The notes beneath the pieces are model-generated. The model saw only the letters and a list, made by a program, of their open reading frames with translations, had not been told where the DNA came from and ran no database searches. Shown piece after piece: positions 7,649 to 15,106 of a stretch of 17,588 nucleotides of DNA. Source of the DNA: Patescibacteria group bacterium (GTDB lineage Bacteria > Patescibacteriota > Minisyncoccia > Minisyncoccales > JAGOPM01); contig JAKLGF010000003.1 in the NCBI GenBank assembly GCA_022710815.1, positions 1 through 17,588 on the forward strand, written 5' to 3'. The position numbers and the translations under genes are program-made. Numbering within the stretch: position 1 is the stretch's first letter; each line of letters opens with the position of its first letter.

Positions 7649-8017
7649 TTATTCTAAGGATTTTTCAACGTATTCAACTATTTGGGAAATAGGGGTATTG
7701 GATTTTACAAAATACTCTTTTGCCCCAAGGCTCTTAGCTTTAGCCATATCTTCTTCCTGAGCCAAGTTAGACAGAACTATTATCTGGGTTTTAAGTTTGT
7801 CATCTTTAACTTCAGCCAAAACAGTAAAACCCTCTTTCCCTGGCATAACCATATCCATTAATGCCAGATCGAAATCATTGGTTTTCAAATTAGTCACTGC
7901 ATCATTTCCATTATTGGCAACAACAACTTCAAAACCAAGTTTTGATAGCTTTAGGAATAAGGCATTTGCTAAAGGTTTCTCGTCCTCAGCTATTAAAATT
8001 TTCTTTTTGTCTGCCAT
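7649..8017 (-). CDS. Single-domain CheY-like response regulator
   Basis: 122 aa, a receiver domain only. The acidic pocket is E11/D12, the phospho-acceptor is D55 in ALMDMVMPGKEG, and the conserved switch residues are S83 (VLSNLA) and K105 (YFVKSN). There is no DNA-binding or enzymatic output, so it should act by protein contact, like CheY or PilG/PilH. As the first gene of the pilus operon, 8 bases before pilB, it probably adjusts motor activity. No cognate kinase is seen in the window; the dCache gene at the other end of the locus, cut by the edge, is a candidate source of phosphate. A TATAAT box 9 bases before ATG suggests a leaderless transcript. Confidence 0.92.
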   Translation of the reverse strand: MADKKKILIAEDEKPLANALFLKLSKLGFEVVVANNGNDAVTNLKTNDFDLALMDMVMPGKEGFTVLAEVKDDKLKTQIIVLSNLAQEEDMAKAKSLGAKEYFVKSNTPISQIVEYVEKSLE

Positions 8018-8026
8018 ATTTTATTA

Positions 8027-8054
8027 ATTATATCTTACCATAAAGAAGAAACAA
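8027..8054 (-). promoter_or_regulatory. Promoter of the pilus operon
   Basis: On the minus strand: TTGTTT (8054-8049), 16 bp, TATAAT (8032-8027), then only 9 bases to ATG 8017. Transcription would begin at or within a few bases of the start codon. The same TTGTTT-16-TATAAT arrangement precedes the gene at 17259. Confidence 0.65.
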
Positions 8055-8085
8055 TATAGTGTGAATATCTTTTGAGTTCTTCACA

Positions 8086-8114
8086 TTGTCCTAATTGGGA
8101 ATAAGATTTAAAAT
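8086..8114 (+). promoter_or_regulatory. Candidate promoter for the divergent secreted-protein gene
   Basis: TTGTCC (8086-8091), 17 bp, TAAAAT (8109-8114), ending 21 bases before ATG 8136. It lies back to back with the pilus operon promoter in a 118-bp intergenic region, so shared regulation is possible. The match is moderate. Confidence 0.4.
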
Positions 8115-8135
8115 TATATCAGAAAGCTTTTTAAT

Positions 8136-9302
8136 ATGCATTCACTTGCCAAGCTTACATTTTTAGTATTTGCAATCCTTTTTACAAGCGCTAATGCCTT
8201 GGCTTTAAGCCAAGAGCCTGACTTGTCTTCCCCAGTTGTTGGCAATTCTACCATTCAAAATGATCAAGTAAGGCAACAAGAAGCAATAGCGGCCCAAGTT
8301 AAACAATGGGGACAAAGAGCTAAATTAGATTTAACTAGAATCCAAAGAAGATTGGATTTTCTTAAATCCCATAAAGTGCCTCTTAATAATGATATTTATG
8401 CTTCTATTCAGCAACTCAAATCTCTAGCTGATCAAGCTCAACATGGATCAGTTAATTTTGATTTTTATCAAGCCTTAGACACAGAGCAGGAAATAGAAGA
8501 TCTATTAGCCTCAGCTGAACAAGTTTTGGAGGTTCCTCAAAATATCCAAAAAGCCAAAGAAGAAACTGCCAAATTAAAAAAGAGTCTAGCTAGCAACAAA
8601 ATGAAGGCTGATTATTACCAGAATGATTTGACTGATATTTTTTCATCTTGGCAATCTGTTCTTGATGAAATGCAAAGTATTTGCAATCAAGCTGATTACT
8701 TCTATTCCAATGGGCAATCAAGCAAAGCTTCGGAATTGATTTTAATTGATTTCAAAAAATTATTAGAATTAGCTCAAGAAAAAGAAGAATTGAGTATTTG
8801 GGCATACAATAGAAACAATACTTCTCTGTATATTGACCAGCATATTAATAATATGCGCGCCCGCATGGACTATGCTAAGGCCAAAGGAAAGAATACAGCT
8901 ACTCTGGAAGAATACTTTGACAATGCCAACCAAACAGGAAGAGAAATTGTGGGGTTAATAGGAATATTTAAAAGCAATCAGGGACAAATAAATCAAAAGC
9001 TTTATCAATTCCAAGCTTTAAAGAATGGCTTTTACAAAGAATTGGGATTCTTGCCTGATATTTATAAGCAAGCAACTACAATTAAATATCTTTCTCCTCC
9101 TGAATCCTTTTGTTTAATAGACGGAGTACAAATGCCTGGATCTTGTGATGAGTGGAAAATGAAACAAGATAACAAAAAGATTATAGTCCCGCCAGCTAGA
9201 TCTATTCCCAATACTCCTACTACTCCTTTTTCTGCTCCGCTTTCATTGATAAAACAATTCGCTGCAACAATAACAAACTATCTGAGTAATTTAATGAAAT
9301 AA
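8136..9302 (+). CDS. Secreted alpha-helical protein of unknown function
   Basis: 388 aa that I cannot assign to a named family. Residues 1-23 are a signal peptide (MHSLAKLTFLVFAILFTSANALA). From about 40 to 310 the sequence is almost entirely helical, rich in Gln, Glu, Lys and Ala, with heptad-like stretches (IQKAKEETAKLKKSLASNKM), and is probably coiled coil. A short two-cysteine segment follows (SFCLIDGVQMPGSCDEW), likely one disulphide, then a Pro/Thr-rich linker (PNTPTTPFSAP) and an amphipathic C-terminal helix. It is transcribed divergently from the pilus operon and has its own terminator. A role in the envelope or as a pilus-associated factor is possible by position only. AGAAAG upstream is at best a weak SD. 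Confidence 0.8.
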   Translation: MHSLAKLTFLVFAILFTSANALALSQEPDLSSPVVGNSTIQNDQVRQQEAIAAQVKQWGQRAKLDLTRIQRRLDFLKSHKVPLNNDIYASIQQLKSLADQAQHGSVNFDFYQALDTEQEIEDLLASAEQVLEVPQNIQKAKEETAKLKKSLASNKMKADYYQNDLTDIFSSWQSVLDEMQSICNQADYFYSNGQSSKASELILIDFKKLLELAQEKEELSIWAYNRNNTSLYIDQHINNMRARMDYAKAKGKNTATLEEYFDNANQTGREIVGLIGIFKSNQGQINQKLYQFQALKNGFYKELGFLPDIYKQATTIKYLSPPESFCLIDGVQMPGSCDEWKMKQDNKKIIVPPARSIPNTPTTPFSAPLSLIKQFAATITNYLSNLMK

Positions 9303-9327
9303 AAAGAGGGCCTAGGCCCTCTTTTTT
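9302..9327. terminator. Bidirectional rho-independent terminator
   Basis: AAGAGGGCC-TA-GGCCCTCTT forms a near-perfect palindrome, flanked by A-tract and T-tract on opposite sides. It ends both the plus-strand secreted-protein gene (stop at 9302) and the minus-strand HMA gene (stop at 9331). Confidence 0.9.
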
Positions 9328-9330
9328 AAT

Positions 9331-9588
9331 TTACTTTTTTATTCTCCCAATCATGCAGGAAGCATAGGATTGAGCTTTCTTCAGAAAGCTCTGAGCTTCT
9401 GGAGAGTCTTGAGGCGGATAGCCCATTTTGATTAAAATCTTTTTAGCAATATCAATATCACCATCAAAAGAGACTTCTTGCTTTTCTACACTAACAGAAA
9501 CATTAGACAATCCAGCCTCTTTGAGGCTGGTTATTATCATATTCTCGCACCCTCCGCATTTGATATTTACTACTTTTATTGTTGTCAT
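9331..9588 (-). CDS. Small HMA-domain metal-binding protein (CopZ-like)
   Basis: 85 aa. Residues 2-60 match the heavy-metal-associated fold: TTIKVVNIKCGGCENMIITS at the start, with the CxxC metal site at C11 and C14, then VSVEKQEVSFDGD and AKKILIKMGYP. Such proteins carry Cu+ or similar soft metals to a P-type ATPase or regulator, neither of which is in the window. About 20 extra residues follow the domain, including another Cys (YASCMIGRIKK), which is unusual for a plain chaperone. It is the last gene of the minus-strand set starting at TspO; the gap to the archease-like gene is 36 bases. There is no SD. Confidence 0.85.
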   Translation of the reverse strand: MTTIKVVNIKCGGCENMIITSLKEAGLSNVSVSVEKQEVSFDGDIDIAKKILIKMGYPPQDSPEAQSFLKKAQSYASCMIGRIKK

Positions 9589-9624
9589 ATATTACTACTA
9601 CGAACCAGGTACTAATTTTCTTGC

Positions 9625-10020
9625 CTATACCCCCAGAGTTATTATTGTCTCCAGTCTCCCCTTGGGATTGGTTGTTATTTGACCAGATTCTACAGAATTA
9701 ATTTCTTGATCAAATCCACCAACTTCTATTGCAGATAATTGACTCTTGATTGAGTTATCTTCAATTTCTAAATAATCAACAGAGGTATAGATTTCCTTTT
9801 TAGCCAAAGCCATAGAAATAGCTTGATTCAGAAAATCACTTAAAAGAGCTGGCTGACTTACTGAATCCATTTGAACAATTCTTTTAATAAAGCCCTGATC
9901 ATTAGTTTGTAATTTCAAAACATCCATTACTCCTTTCAGAGACTCAGCAAATAAATCAGCTAAAGTCTTAGCTTCAACTTTTATGGCAATATTATTATTT
10001 TGGGAAATAAACTGATACAT
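9625..10020 (-). CDS. Divergent archease-like protein
   Basis: 131 aa. The layout matches archease (PF01951), the protein that activates the RtcB RNA ligase. It begins MYQFISQ, then AKTLADLFAESLKGVMDVL (family: grTLeelFe.aa.al..vm), LLSDFLNQAIS (family: Ll..wLneLl), a strand pair around SQLSAIEVGGFD, and EINSVESGQITTNPKGRLETIITLGV where the family has eIKAvTyh...i........a.ivlDv. The residues that bind metal in known archeases look absent: the HTADigi stretch is replaced by NNNIAIK and the C-terminal Asp by Gly (TLGV). No rtcB is seen here. It may be a non-catalytic or repurposed member. It starts 2 bases after the DUF6512-like gene ends. Confidence 0.65.
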   Translation of the reverse strand: MYQFISQNNNIAIKVEAKTLADLFAESLKGVMDVLKLQTNDQGFIKRIVQMDSVSQPALLSDFLNQAISMALAKKEIYTSVDYLEIEDNSIKSQLSAIEVGGFDQEINSVESGQITTNPKGRLETIITLGV

Positions 10021-10022
10021 CT

Positions 10023-10556
10023 TTATTTTATAATACCATAAGAACCGCTATTTGCATCCAGGAACAAAGGAATCTCGGGAGTATTAAAAGTAAAAACAAA
10101 AAATCCAGCCATTGCTACTGCTAAAAAGAATATGGGAATAATGATTGGCTGGCCTTGAGCTTCACCTTTGGAAAGAACGATATAGCTTCCCCATTTTCCC
10201 ATAATTATGGCAAAGCAGAATAGTAAAATATCTACAACTAGGATGCTTTCTCCGGCAAAAGCAGTGTAGATATAGAATCCTGAGATAATAAATGACATGG
10301 CCAAATACACTTCAGCTGCTTTGGCATACAAAACCTCGCTCCAATTCTTAAGCGAGAAGGCCTCATATATCCCGTAAAACATTATTGGAAAGAAAGCTAA
10401 TTTTAAATGCTCCCAAACACTTTCATTAACTGGAGCAAATAACCCAACAATAGTATTGCTCCCAGACCATTGATAAACAAAATGCATCAATGATCCTAGA
10501 ACAATGACAAAGAAGGCTCCAAACAAGTGTAATGAAAAAAGTTTCTTGTCTTGCAT
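10023..10556 (-). CDS. DUF6512-like polytopic membrane protein
   Basis: 177 aa with about five hydrophobic segments (near 9-29, 50-63, 85-103, 107-121, 137-155). The best marker is GLFAPVNESVWEHLKLAFFP, a conserved block I associate with DUF6512 membrane proteins. No catalytic motif is recognised and the function is unknown. It lies one base after the TspO gene, so the two are co-transcribed and probably translationally coupled. Family recognition is from memory of the motif. Confidence 0.7.
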   Translation of the reverse strand: MQDKKLFSLHLFGAFFVIVLGSLMHFVYQWSGSNTIVGLFAPVNESVWEHLKLAFFPIMFYGIYEAFSLKNWSEVLYAKAAEVYLAMSFIISGFYIYTAFAGESILVVDILLFCFAIIMGKWGSYIVLSKGEAQGQPIIIPIFFLAVAMAGFFVFTFNTPEIPLFLDANSGSYGIIK

Positions 10557-10557
10557 A

Positions 10558-11022
10558 TTAACTGTTTAATTGAAAAATACTAAAGGCCAGATAGGTAGCA
10601 AAACAAACCCAGACAAAATAGGGCAAAAGCAGCATGGCTGCTTTTTTGTTTTCTGGCCAAAGCAAAAATATTAAAGCCAAATTAATTAAGTTAAGTAAAA
10701 TCATTTCTAGCACTGCTTCAAAAAGCATCTGTTGGCCGAAAAACAAAAAGCTCCAGTAAACATTAAGTAATCCATTAATAAAGAACAAAAGCCAGATGGT
10801 ATTAAAATTCTTAGAAGCTGGCTTCTGATTCCAAAACAAAATTGCCGAAATTGCTGTGAGGATAAAAATTATTGTCCAAACAATTCCTATTACTGATCCA
10901 GGCGGAGCCAGGGCTGGAAGATTAAGTGTTTTGTACCAATCCATTCCTTTCTGGGTTATAGAACTCCCAGATAAAGAAACCAAAAATACAAAAATTGGGA
11001 TAACAAAATAATTAAGTTTCAT
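10558..11022 (-). CDS. tspO: TspO/MBR family tryptophan-rich membrane protein
   Basis: 154 aa from ATG 11022, the usual length for the family. Five hydrophobic helices are visible. Family signatures include WYKTLNLPALAPPGSVIGIVW near the start, then NGLLNVYWSFLFF, NLINLALIFLLWP and ATYLAFSIFQLN at the end. TspO proteins bind tetrapyrroles and are linked to stress responses; the physiological role here is unknown. The frame is open to an ATG at 11064, but a TGGTATAAT -10 element lies between the two ATGs, and 11022 matches the family N-terminus, so 11022 is chosen. The mRNA would be nearly leaderless. Confidence 0.9.
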   Translation of the reverse strand: MKLNYFVIPIFVFLVSLSGSSITQKGMDWYKTLNLPALAPPGSVIGIVWTIIFILTAISAILFWNQKPASKNFNTIWLLFFINGLLNVYWSFLFFGQQMLFEAVLEMILLNLINLALIFLLWPENKKAAMLLLPYFVWVCFATYLAFSIFQLNS

Positions 11023-11031
11023 CTTGTTTTT

Positions 11032-11040
11032 ATTATACCA
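11032..11040 (-). promoter_or_regulatory. Extended -10 promoter for the tspO set
   Basis: TGGTATAAT on the minus strand, ending 9 bases before ATG 11022. It lies inside the longer open frame and thereby argues for the downstream start. There is no clear -35. Confidence 0.6.
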
Positions 11041-11117
11041 AAAAATTATCTTTGAAAGTAACAAAGTTTTCCACTATGAGCCCAAACAAAAAGATATATA
11101 CTTAACTTGTTATTACA

Positions 11118-12041
11118 ATGATTGAGATATATCAAAAGACAATCAAATCTTCGGCCCTGGCTAAAATAGATTCCTGCAAGCCAGGTTCTTTTATTTACGC
11201 CCTTTCTCCCACTAAGGAAGAACTAGAAAAAATGAGCCAGGATTTTAATCTAGATTTGGGCCTTCTTAACGATGCCGTTGATCCTAATGAAGTTCCCCGC
11301 ATGGAATACCGCAATAATATTGCCTACATCTTCACCCGCGTGCCAATCCATGAAAACGGTGGGGCAATAACCATGCCCATATTAATAATCCTGTCAGAAA
11401 CATATTTGGCTCTAATCACCAAACACCAGCCTCCTTTCATGGAGACCTTTTTGCAAGAAAAGATTGATTTCTGTACGACCCAAAAGATAAAGATGTTCAC
11501 CCAAATCTTTTCAGAAATCAATTCCCTTTATTACAACTTTCTTAATGAGATTAACAAGAAAGCCAGGCATATTATTTCCCTAAATCCCCACAGAATAGAT
11601 AATGAAGATATTTTAAGATTGGTTAAGTATGAGAACATGCTTAATGACTTCTTGTCTGCTTTAATTCCGACTAATACAATTTTGCAGAATATTCTTTCTG
11701 GGAAATTCTTCAAATTATTCCCCGAAGATCAAGACTTGATTGAAGACATGTTTTTACTCAATGGCCAGTTATTGGAATTAAGCAAATCTAATTTGCATAC
11801 TATTGAAAGTATTAGAAGCGGTTATTCTACTATTCTTTCCAACAATCTTAACCGCATCATGAAAATTCTGACTGCTTGGACAATCATTTTAACAATACCA
11901 ACCATGGTTTCCAGCTTCTTTGGAATGAATATTGCCCTGCCTTTGCAAGATCACCCTTTAGCTTTCTTTTTAGTAATAATGATTTGTTTAATCTCTTGCA
12001 CTGGAGTAATCTGGTTCTTCACTAAAAGTAAATGGATGTAA
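11118..12041 (+). CDS. corA: CorA-family Mg2+ transporter
   Basis: 307 aa, typical for CorA. The N-terminal cytoplasmic part ends in a long helical stalk (about 125-245). The first membrane helix spans 250-268, followed directly by the signature GMN (269-271, in SSFFGMN), then a short acidic outer loop (PLQDHP), the second helix (282-302) and a basic C-terminus KSKWM. This protein forms a homopentameric channel for Mg2+ and sometimes Co2+/Ni2+. FFGMN replaces the more common YGMN, a tolerated variation. A possible -10 (TATACT, 11097-11102) lies 15 bases before ATG, without a convincing -35. It is divergent from tspO. Confidence 0.93.
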   Translation: MIEIYQKTIKSSALAKIDSCKPGSFIYALSPTKEELEKMSQDFNLDLGLLNDAVDPNEVPRMEYRNNIAYIFTRVPIHENGGAITMPILIILSETYLALITKHQPPFMETFLQEKIDFCTTQKIKMFTQIFSEINSLYYNFLNEINKKARHIISLNPHRIDNEDILRLVKYENMLNDFLSALIPTNTILQNILSGKFFKLFPEDQDLIEDMFLLNGQLLELSKSNLHTIESIRSGYSTILSNNLNRIMKILTAWTIILTIPTMVSSFFGMNIALPLQDHPLAFFLVIMICLISCTGVIWFFTKSKWM

Positions 12042-12043
12042 TT

Positions 12044-12071
12044 AAAAACAGGGCATTATTGCCCTGTTTTT
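12044..12071. terminator. Bidirectional rho-independent terminator
   Basis: AAAAACAGGGC-ATTATT-GCCCTGTTTTT: an 11-bp stem with A and T tracts. It serves corA on the plus strand and xth (stop at 12084) on the minus strand. Confidence 0.9.
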
Positions 12072-12083
12072 GTTTCCCTTAAT

Positions 12084-12830
12084 TCACATTTCTATCCCAA
12101 CAGGGCAATGATCAGACCCTGGAATATCTTTTCTGATAAAAGATGATTTAATTTTAGGAAAAAGGTCTTTAGAAACAAAGAAATAGTCTATTCTCCAGCC
12201 AATATCTCTTTCTCTTAAATTAGCCATGTATGGCCACCAAGTATAGCTTTTCTTTTCTGGATTTTGTTCCCTAAATGAATCCACATACCCTAAGGAAAGC
12301 AAATCATCAATCTGCTTTCTTTCTTCTGGGGTAAACATGGTATTGTTCTTGTTGGTCTTGGCATTAAAAACATCAATTTCTTTGTGGGCGATATTAAAAT
12401 CGCCTGTCAAAATTGTTTTTTTCTTTTTGGCAAAAATACTAAAAAGCTTTTGATAAACATCTAGTTTGTAAGGAATATCTCTTTTGTCTCTTGAACCATT
12501 AGGAATGTAAAAGTTATACAAAGTAAATTCATCAAAAACCATTTTTATCATTCTGCCTTCATTATCAAATCTCTGATACCCTATTTTGCACTCAACATCT
12601 TTGGGTTTGATTTTGGTATATATGGCAGTTCCAGCATATCCTTTTCTTTGGGCTGAATTGAAATACGAGAAGTATCCAGGAACCTTGATTATTTCCTGAG
12701 CTAATTCCTTTGAGTCTGCTTTTATTTCTTGCAAACAAACAATATCGGGTTGTTCTTTAGTAAGCCACTTCAAAAATCCTTTAGAAACCGCTGATCTTAT
12801 CCCATTAACATTAAAGGAATATATTTTCAT
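12084..12830 (-). CDS. xth: Exodeoxyribonuclease III (AP endonuclease family)
   Basis: 248 aa, complete. It belongs to the EEP/ExoIII fold: FNVNGIRS (6-13), the metal Glu in CLQEIKAD (E35), the catalytic Tyr in YNFYIPNGS (Y108), GDFNIAH (D144, N146), RIDYFFVS (D215) and the terminal SDHCPV (D240, H241). It cleaves DNA 5' to abasic sites and has 3' exonuclease activity in base excision repair. It starts 3 bases after rsgA ends and is read from the same message. Confidence 0.95.
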   Translation of the reverse strand: MKIYSFNVNGIRSAVSKGFLKWLTKEQPDIVCLQEIKADSKELAQEIIKVPGYFSYFNSAQRKGYAGTAIYTKIKPKDVECKIGYQRFDNEGRMIKMVFDEFTLYNFYIPNGSRDKRDIPYKLDVYQKLFSIFAKKKKTILTGDFNIAHKEIDVFNAKTNKNNTMFTPEERKQIDDLLSLGYVDSFREQNPEKKSYTWWPYMANLRERDIGWRIDYFFVSKDLFPKIKSSFIRKDIPGSDHCPVGIEM

Positions 12831-12833
12831 AGA

Positions 12834-13925
12834 TTAGTAGCTCTTGTGCCCGAATTTCTTGAAATCCTTTTTGGCTCCTTTCAAGAATTTTCCAAACTGA
12901 CGATCTTTTTCTTTTTTCTCCAATTCGCTCATTTGGTAGAATTGAGCTTCTTTTTTGAGATTCAAATAATTCAAATACTTTGCCTCATCAATTTTCCCCT
13001 CTTTAACAGCTTGAACAACTTGGCATTCAGGCTCTTGAGTATGAGTACAATTAGCATATCTGCAATCTTTAGCCAATTCTGTTATTTCCTCAAAAAAAGA
13101 ATCTATTCCTTGGCTAACATCAGCCATGCCTACTTCACGCATTCCTGGATTATCAATTACTATTCCTCCATTTTCTAAAAAATACATTTGTCTGGAAGTG
13201 GTAGTGTGCTTTCCTCTGTCTGTAGTCAAACTAATTTGGCCTGTTTTAATAATATCTTCTCCCAGTAGTTTGTTAATTAAAGACGATTTCCCTACTCCTG
13301 ATGATCCCAGAAAACAATATGTTTTCCCTTTGGATATATATTTTCTCAAATCATCAAGGCCTTTCTCGCTAGACGCGCTGGTCAAAATGACATCAATTCC
13401 CAAGAATCTTTCTTTAATTTGCGACAATCTTTGTTCTAAATCTTGGGGACTGATAAGATCAATTTTATTCAAAATGATTGCTGGTTCTACTCCGCCATCT
13501 TGAGCAATGGCAAAATATCTTTCAAAACGATTGAGATTGTAGTCTCTATCTACTGATTCAATCACAAAAGCAACATCAATGTTGGCAGCAATAACTTGAA
13601 TATCGCTTTTTTCTCCTACTCTGTTCTTATCACCATATCTTCTCTTTATTATTGTCAGTCTGGGTAATAGGCCATGAATAACAGCCTGTTCTTCGCCTAA
13701 ATCAGTAATAGCTACCCAATCTCCTACTGCTGGATAATCCTCTCGAGACTGAGCTTGAAACATTTGCTTCCCTGTTATTTTAGCTAAATATTCTCCCTTT
13801 TCATTTTTAACTTTGTAGGCTCCTTTGACTTCGGTTGTAACTCTGGCCACAGCCAAATCTCCCCAGCCAAGCTGGATTCTGTTTGTTTCAAAAAATTGGT
13901 TATATCCTAAATCTTGATTCTCCAT
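12834..13925 (-). CDS. rsgA: Ribosome biogenesis GTPase RsgA
   Basis: 363 aa. The order of GTPase motifs is circularly permuted, as in RsgA/YjeQ: G4 NKID (153-156), G5 SAS (183-185), G1 GSSGVGKSS (207-215), then the switch region GKHTTTS (238-244) and G3 DNPG (258-261). The N-terminal OB fold includes YPAVGDWV, and the zinc knuckle is C288, C293, H295, C301. It acts in late maturation of the 30S subunit. The lysine-rich C-terminus (KDFKKFGHK) is compatible with rRNA contact. The promoter overlaps the stop codon of dus, and ATG follows TATAAT by only 8 bases. Confidence 0.96.
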   Translation of the reverse strand: MENQDLGYNQFFETNRIQLGWGDLAVARVTTEVKGAYKVKNEKGEYLAKITGKQMFQAQSREDYPAVGDWVAITDLGEEQAVIHGLLPRLTIIKRRYGDKNRVGEKSDIQVIAANIDVAFVIESVDRDYNLNRFERYFAIAQDGGVEPAIILNKIDLISPQDLEQRLSQIKERFLGIDVILTSASSEKGLDDLRKYISKGKTYCFLGSSGVGKSSLINKLLGEDIIKTGQISLTTDRGKHTTTSRQMYFLENGGIVIDNPGMREVGMADVSQGIDSFFEEITELAKDCRYANCTHTQEPECQVVQAVKEGKIDEAKYLNYLNLKKEAQFYQMSELEKKEKDRQFGKFLKGAKKDFKKFGHKSY

Positions 13926-13933
13926 TTTATTCT

Positions 13934-13961
13934 ATTATATCTCTTTGAACTCCTTGATCAA
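13934..13961 (-). promoter_or_regulatory. Promoter of rsgA-xth
   Basis: TTGATC (13961-13956), 16 bp, TATAAT (13939-13934), then 8 bases to ATG 13925. The -10 overlaps the dus stop codon at 13937-13935. A leaderless transcript is predicted. Confidence 0.65.
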
Positions 13962-14885
13962 TTTCTTTGATTCCTGAAAGCCCTTGGCTCTCATCAAATT
14001 ATCCCTTAATTCCTTAGCACCAACAAAACCTTTGCAATAAGCATGGAAATGTTTTTTCATTCTTTCAAAATGTTTGTGTTCGTCTGGATAAAATTCTACA
14101 AATATTTGGGCATGCTCTAGCATTGCTTTAAGACGCTCTTTGGTTGTTGGCTCTTTGGGACAAAATATCCAAGGATTGCCTATTGCTCCTCTCCCAACCA
14201 TTATTCCATCTAATCCTGTTTTTTTGATTAGATCTTGGGATTGAGCCAAGGACTTAACATCTCCATTGCCAAGAAGCAAAGTATCAGGGCTGTATTTATC
14301 TCTAAGCTTTATCACTTCTTTGGCTAGCTCCCAATGAGCTGGCGGACAGAATAGTTCTTCTCTGGTTCGAAAATGAACTGTTAGGGCAGAAATATTTTCT
14401 TCCAGCAAAGCTGGAATCCAATTATTAATTTCATTTTTTGAATATCCAATTCTAGTTTTAACTGAAATTGGGAAATCAGGAGCTTCTTTTTTTATTGCCC
14501 TAATAATTTCTTTGGCTAAAGGAATATCCTTCATTAAAGCAGCTCCGCCTCCTTTCTTTTCAATATCCTTATGAGGACAACCCATGTTAATGTCTATTCC
14601 ATCAAAATCCAGCTCCATTAAAAGCTTGGCAGTTTTAGCAAAATACACAGGATCTCCTCCAAAAACTTGGGCGACAATCGGGCGCTGGTCTGGGTCAAAT
14701 TTTAGAATTTCTAAACAATGTTCTTTGCCTTTAGAAAACAAACCATCAGCTGAAACAAATTCAGTCCAAAAAACACTGGGCTGGCCGTATTTAACAAGCA
14801 TTTTGCGAAATGGCTGATCAGTTACGCCTGACATTGGGGCAACAGCCAAAATGGGCTTATTCAATTTTTTCCAAAAATCTTGCAT
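13935..14885 (-). CDS. dus: tRNA-dihydrouridine synthase (DusB type)
   Basis: 316 aa FMN enzyme that reduces specific uridines in tRNA. Evidence is APMSGVTDQPFR (16-27), the catalytic Cys103 in NMGCPHKDIEKKGGGAALM, VKTRIGY (142-148), LTVHFRTR (168-175; most members have HGR here), GNGDV (206-210) and GRGAIGNPW (231-239). The C-terminal helical domain carries KHFHAYCKGFVGAKELR. Length is normal. ATG 14885 has no SD. A TATAAT on the minus strand at 14960-14955 would give a leader of roughly 70 bases, but it overlaps the plus-strand promoter of the next unit, so the two may interfere. Which of the Dus subtypes it is cannot be settled by eye. Confidence 0.93.
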   Translation of the reverse strand: MQDFWKKLNKPILAVAPMSGVTDQPFRKMLVKYGQPSVFWTEFVSADGLFSKGKEHCLEILKFDPDQRPIVAQVFGGDPVYFAKTAKLLMELDFDGIDINMGCPHKDIEKKGGGAALMKDIPLAKEIIRAIKKEAPDFPISVKTRIGYSKNEINNWIPALLEENISALTVHFRTREELFCPPAHWELAKEVIKLRDKYSPDTLLLGNGDVKSLAQSQDLIKKTGLDGIMVGRGAIGNPWIFCPKEPTTKERLKAMLEHAQIFVEFYPDEHKHFERMKKHFHAYCKGFVGAKELRDNLMRAKGFQESKKLIKEFKEI

Positions 14886-14935
14886 GTTTGGTTTTTAGTT
14901 TAACAAAAAATTAATTTCCTGGCGACTCCCCTTTG

Positions 14936-14962
14936 TTGACAAACGCCCAAGTATATTATACA
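14936..14962 (+). promoter_or_regulatory. Promoter of the thioester-protein unit
   Basis: A perfect TTGACA at 14936-14941. The -10 is either TATACA (14957-14962, 15-bp spacing) or TACAGT (14959-14964, 17 bp). This gives a leader of about 135-140 bases before GTG 15107, in contrast to the leaderless promoters elsewhere in the window. Confidence 0.55.
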
Positions 14963-15031
14963 GTACACCGAAAACAGATTTTAATGATTTTCGTGCTGTT
15001 TTACATACTAATCCCAAATTCGACGATAAAC

Positions 15032-15040
15032 AAGGAGGTG
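15032..15040 (+). promoter_or_regulatory. Unattached perfect SD in the leader
   Basis: AAGGAGGTG is a 9-base complement of the 16S rRNA 3' end, but no ATG or TTG follows within 15 bases (the only GTG lies within it). It lies about 70 bases upstream of the true start. It could bind 30S subunits as a standby or mRNA-stabilising site, or be a remnant of a lost small gene. A 23-codon frame (ATG 14984 to TAA at 15055) reads through it without an SD of its own. Confidence 0.45.
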
Positions 15041-15092
15041 TTTATAGAATAACTAGATTATTTCACTGAGAACGCGAGGAAACCAAACAAAA

Positions 15093-15099
15093 AAAGGAG
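15093..15099 (+). promoter_or_regulatory. Ribosome binding site of the GTG-started gene
   Basis: AAAGGAG ends 7 bases before GTG 15107. It is the only clear SD at usable spacing that I found in the window, and it fixes the GTG start, giving a proper signal peptide (MKKLSVVLLAVV...). Confidence 0.85.
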
Positions 15100-15106
15100 A
15101 AAACAA

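Noticed and set aside
11023..11064. N-terminal extension of the TspO frame to ATG 11064
   Set aside because: It would contain the TGGTATAAT promoter element and adds residues not present in the family.
12846..13503. Two long plus-strand frames antisense to rsgA
   Set aside because: The minus-strand frame is an unambiguous RsgA with all motifs; these frames are shadows.
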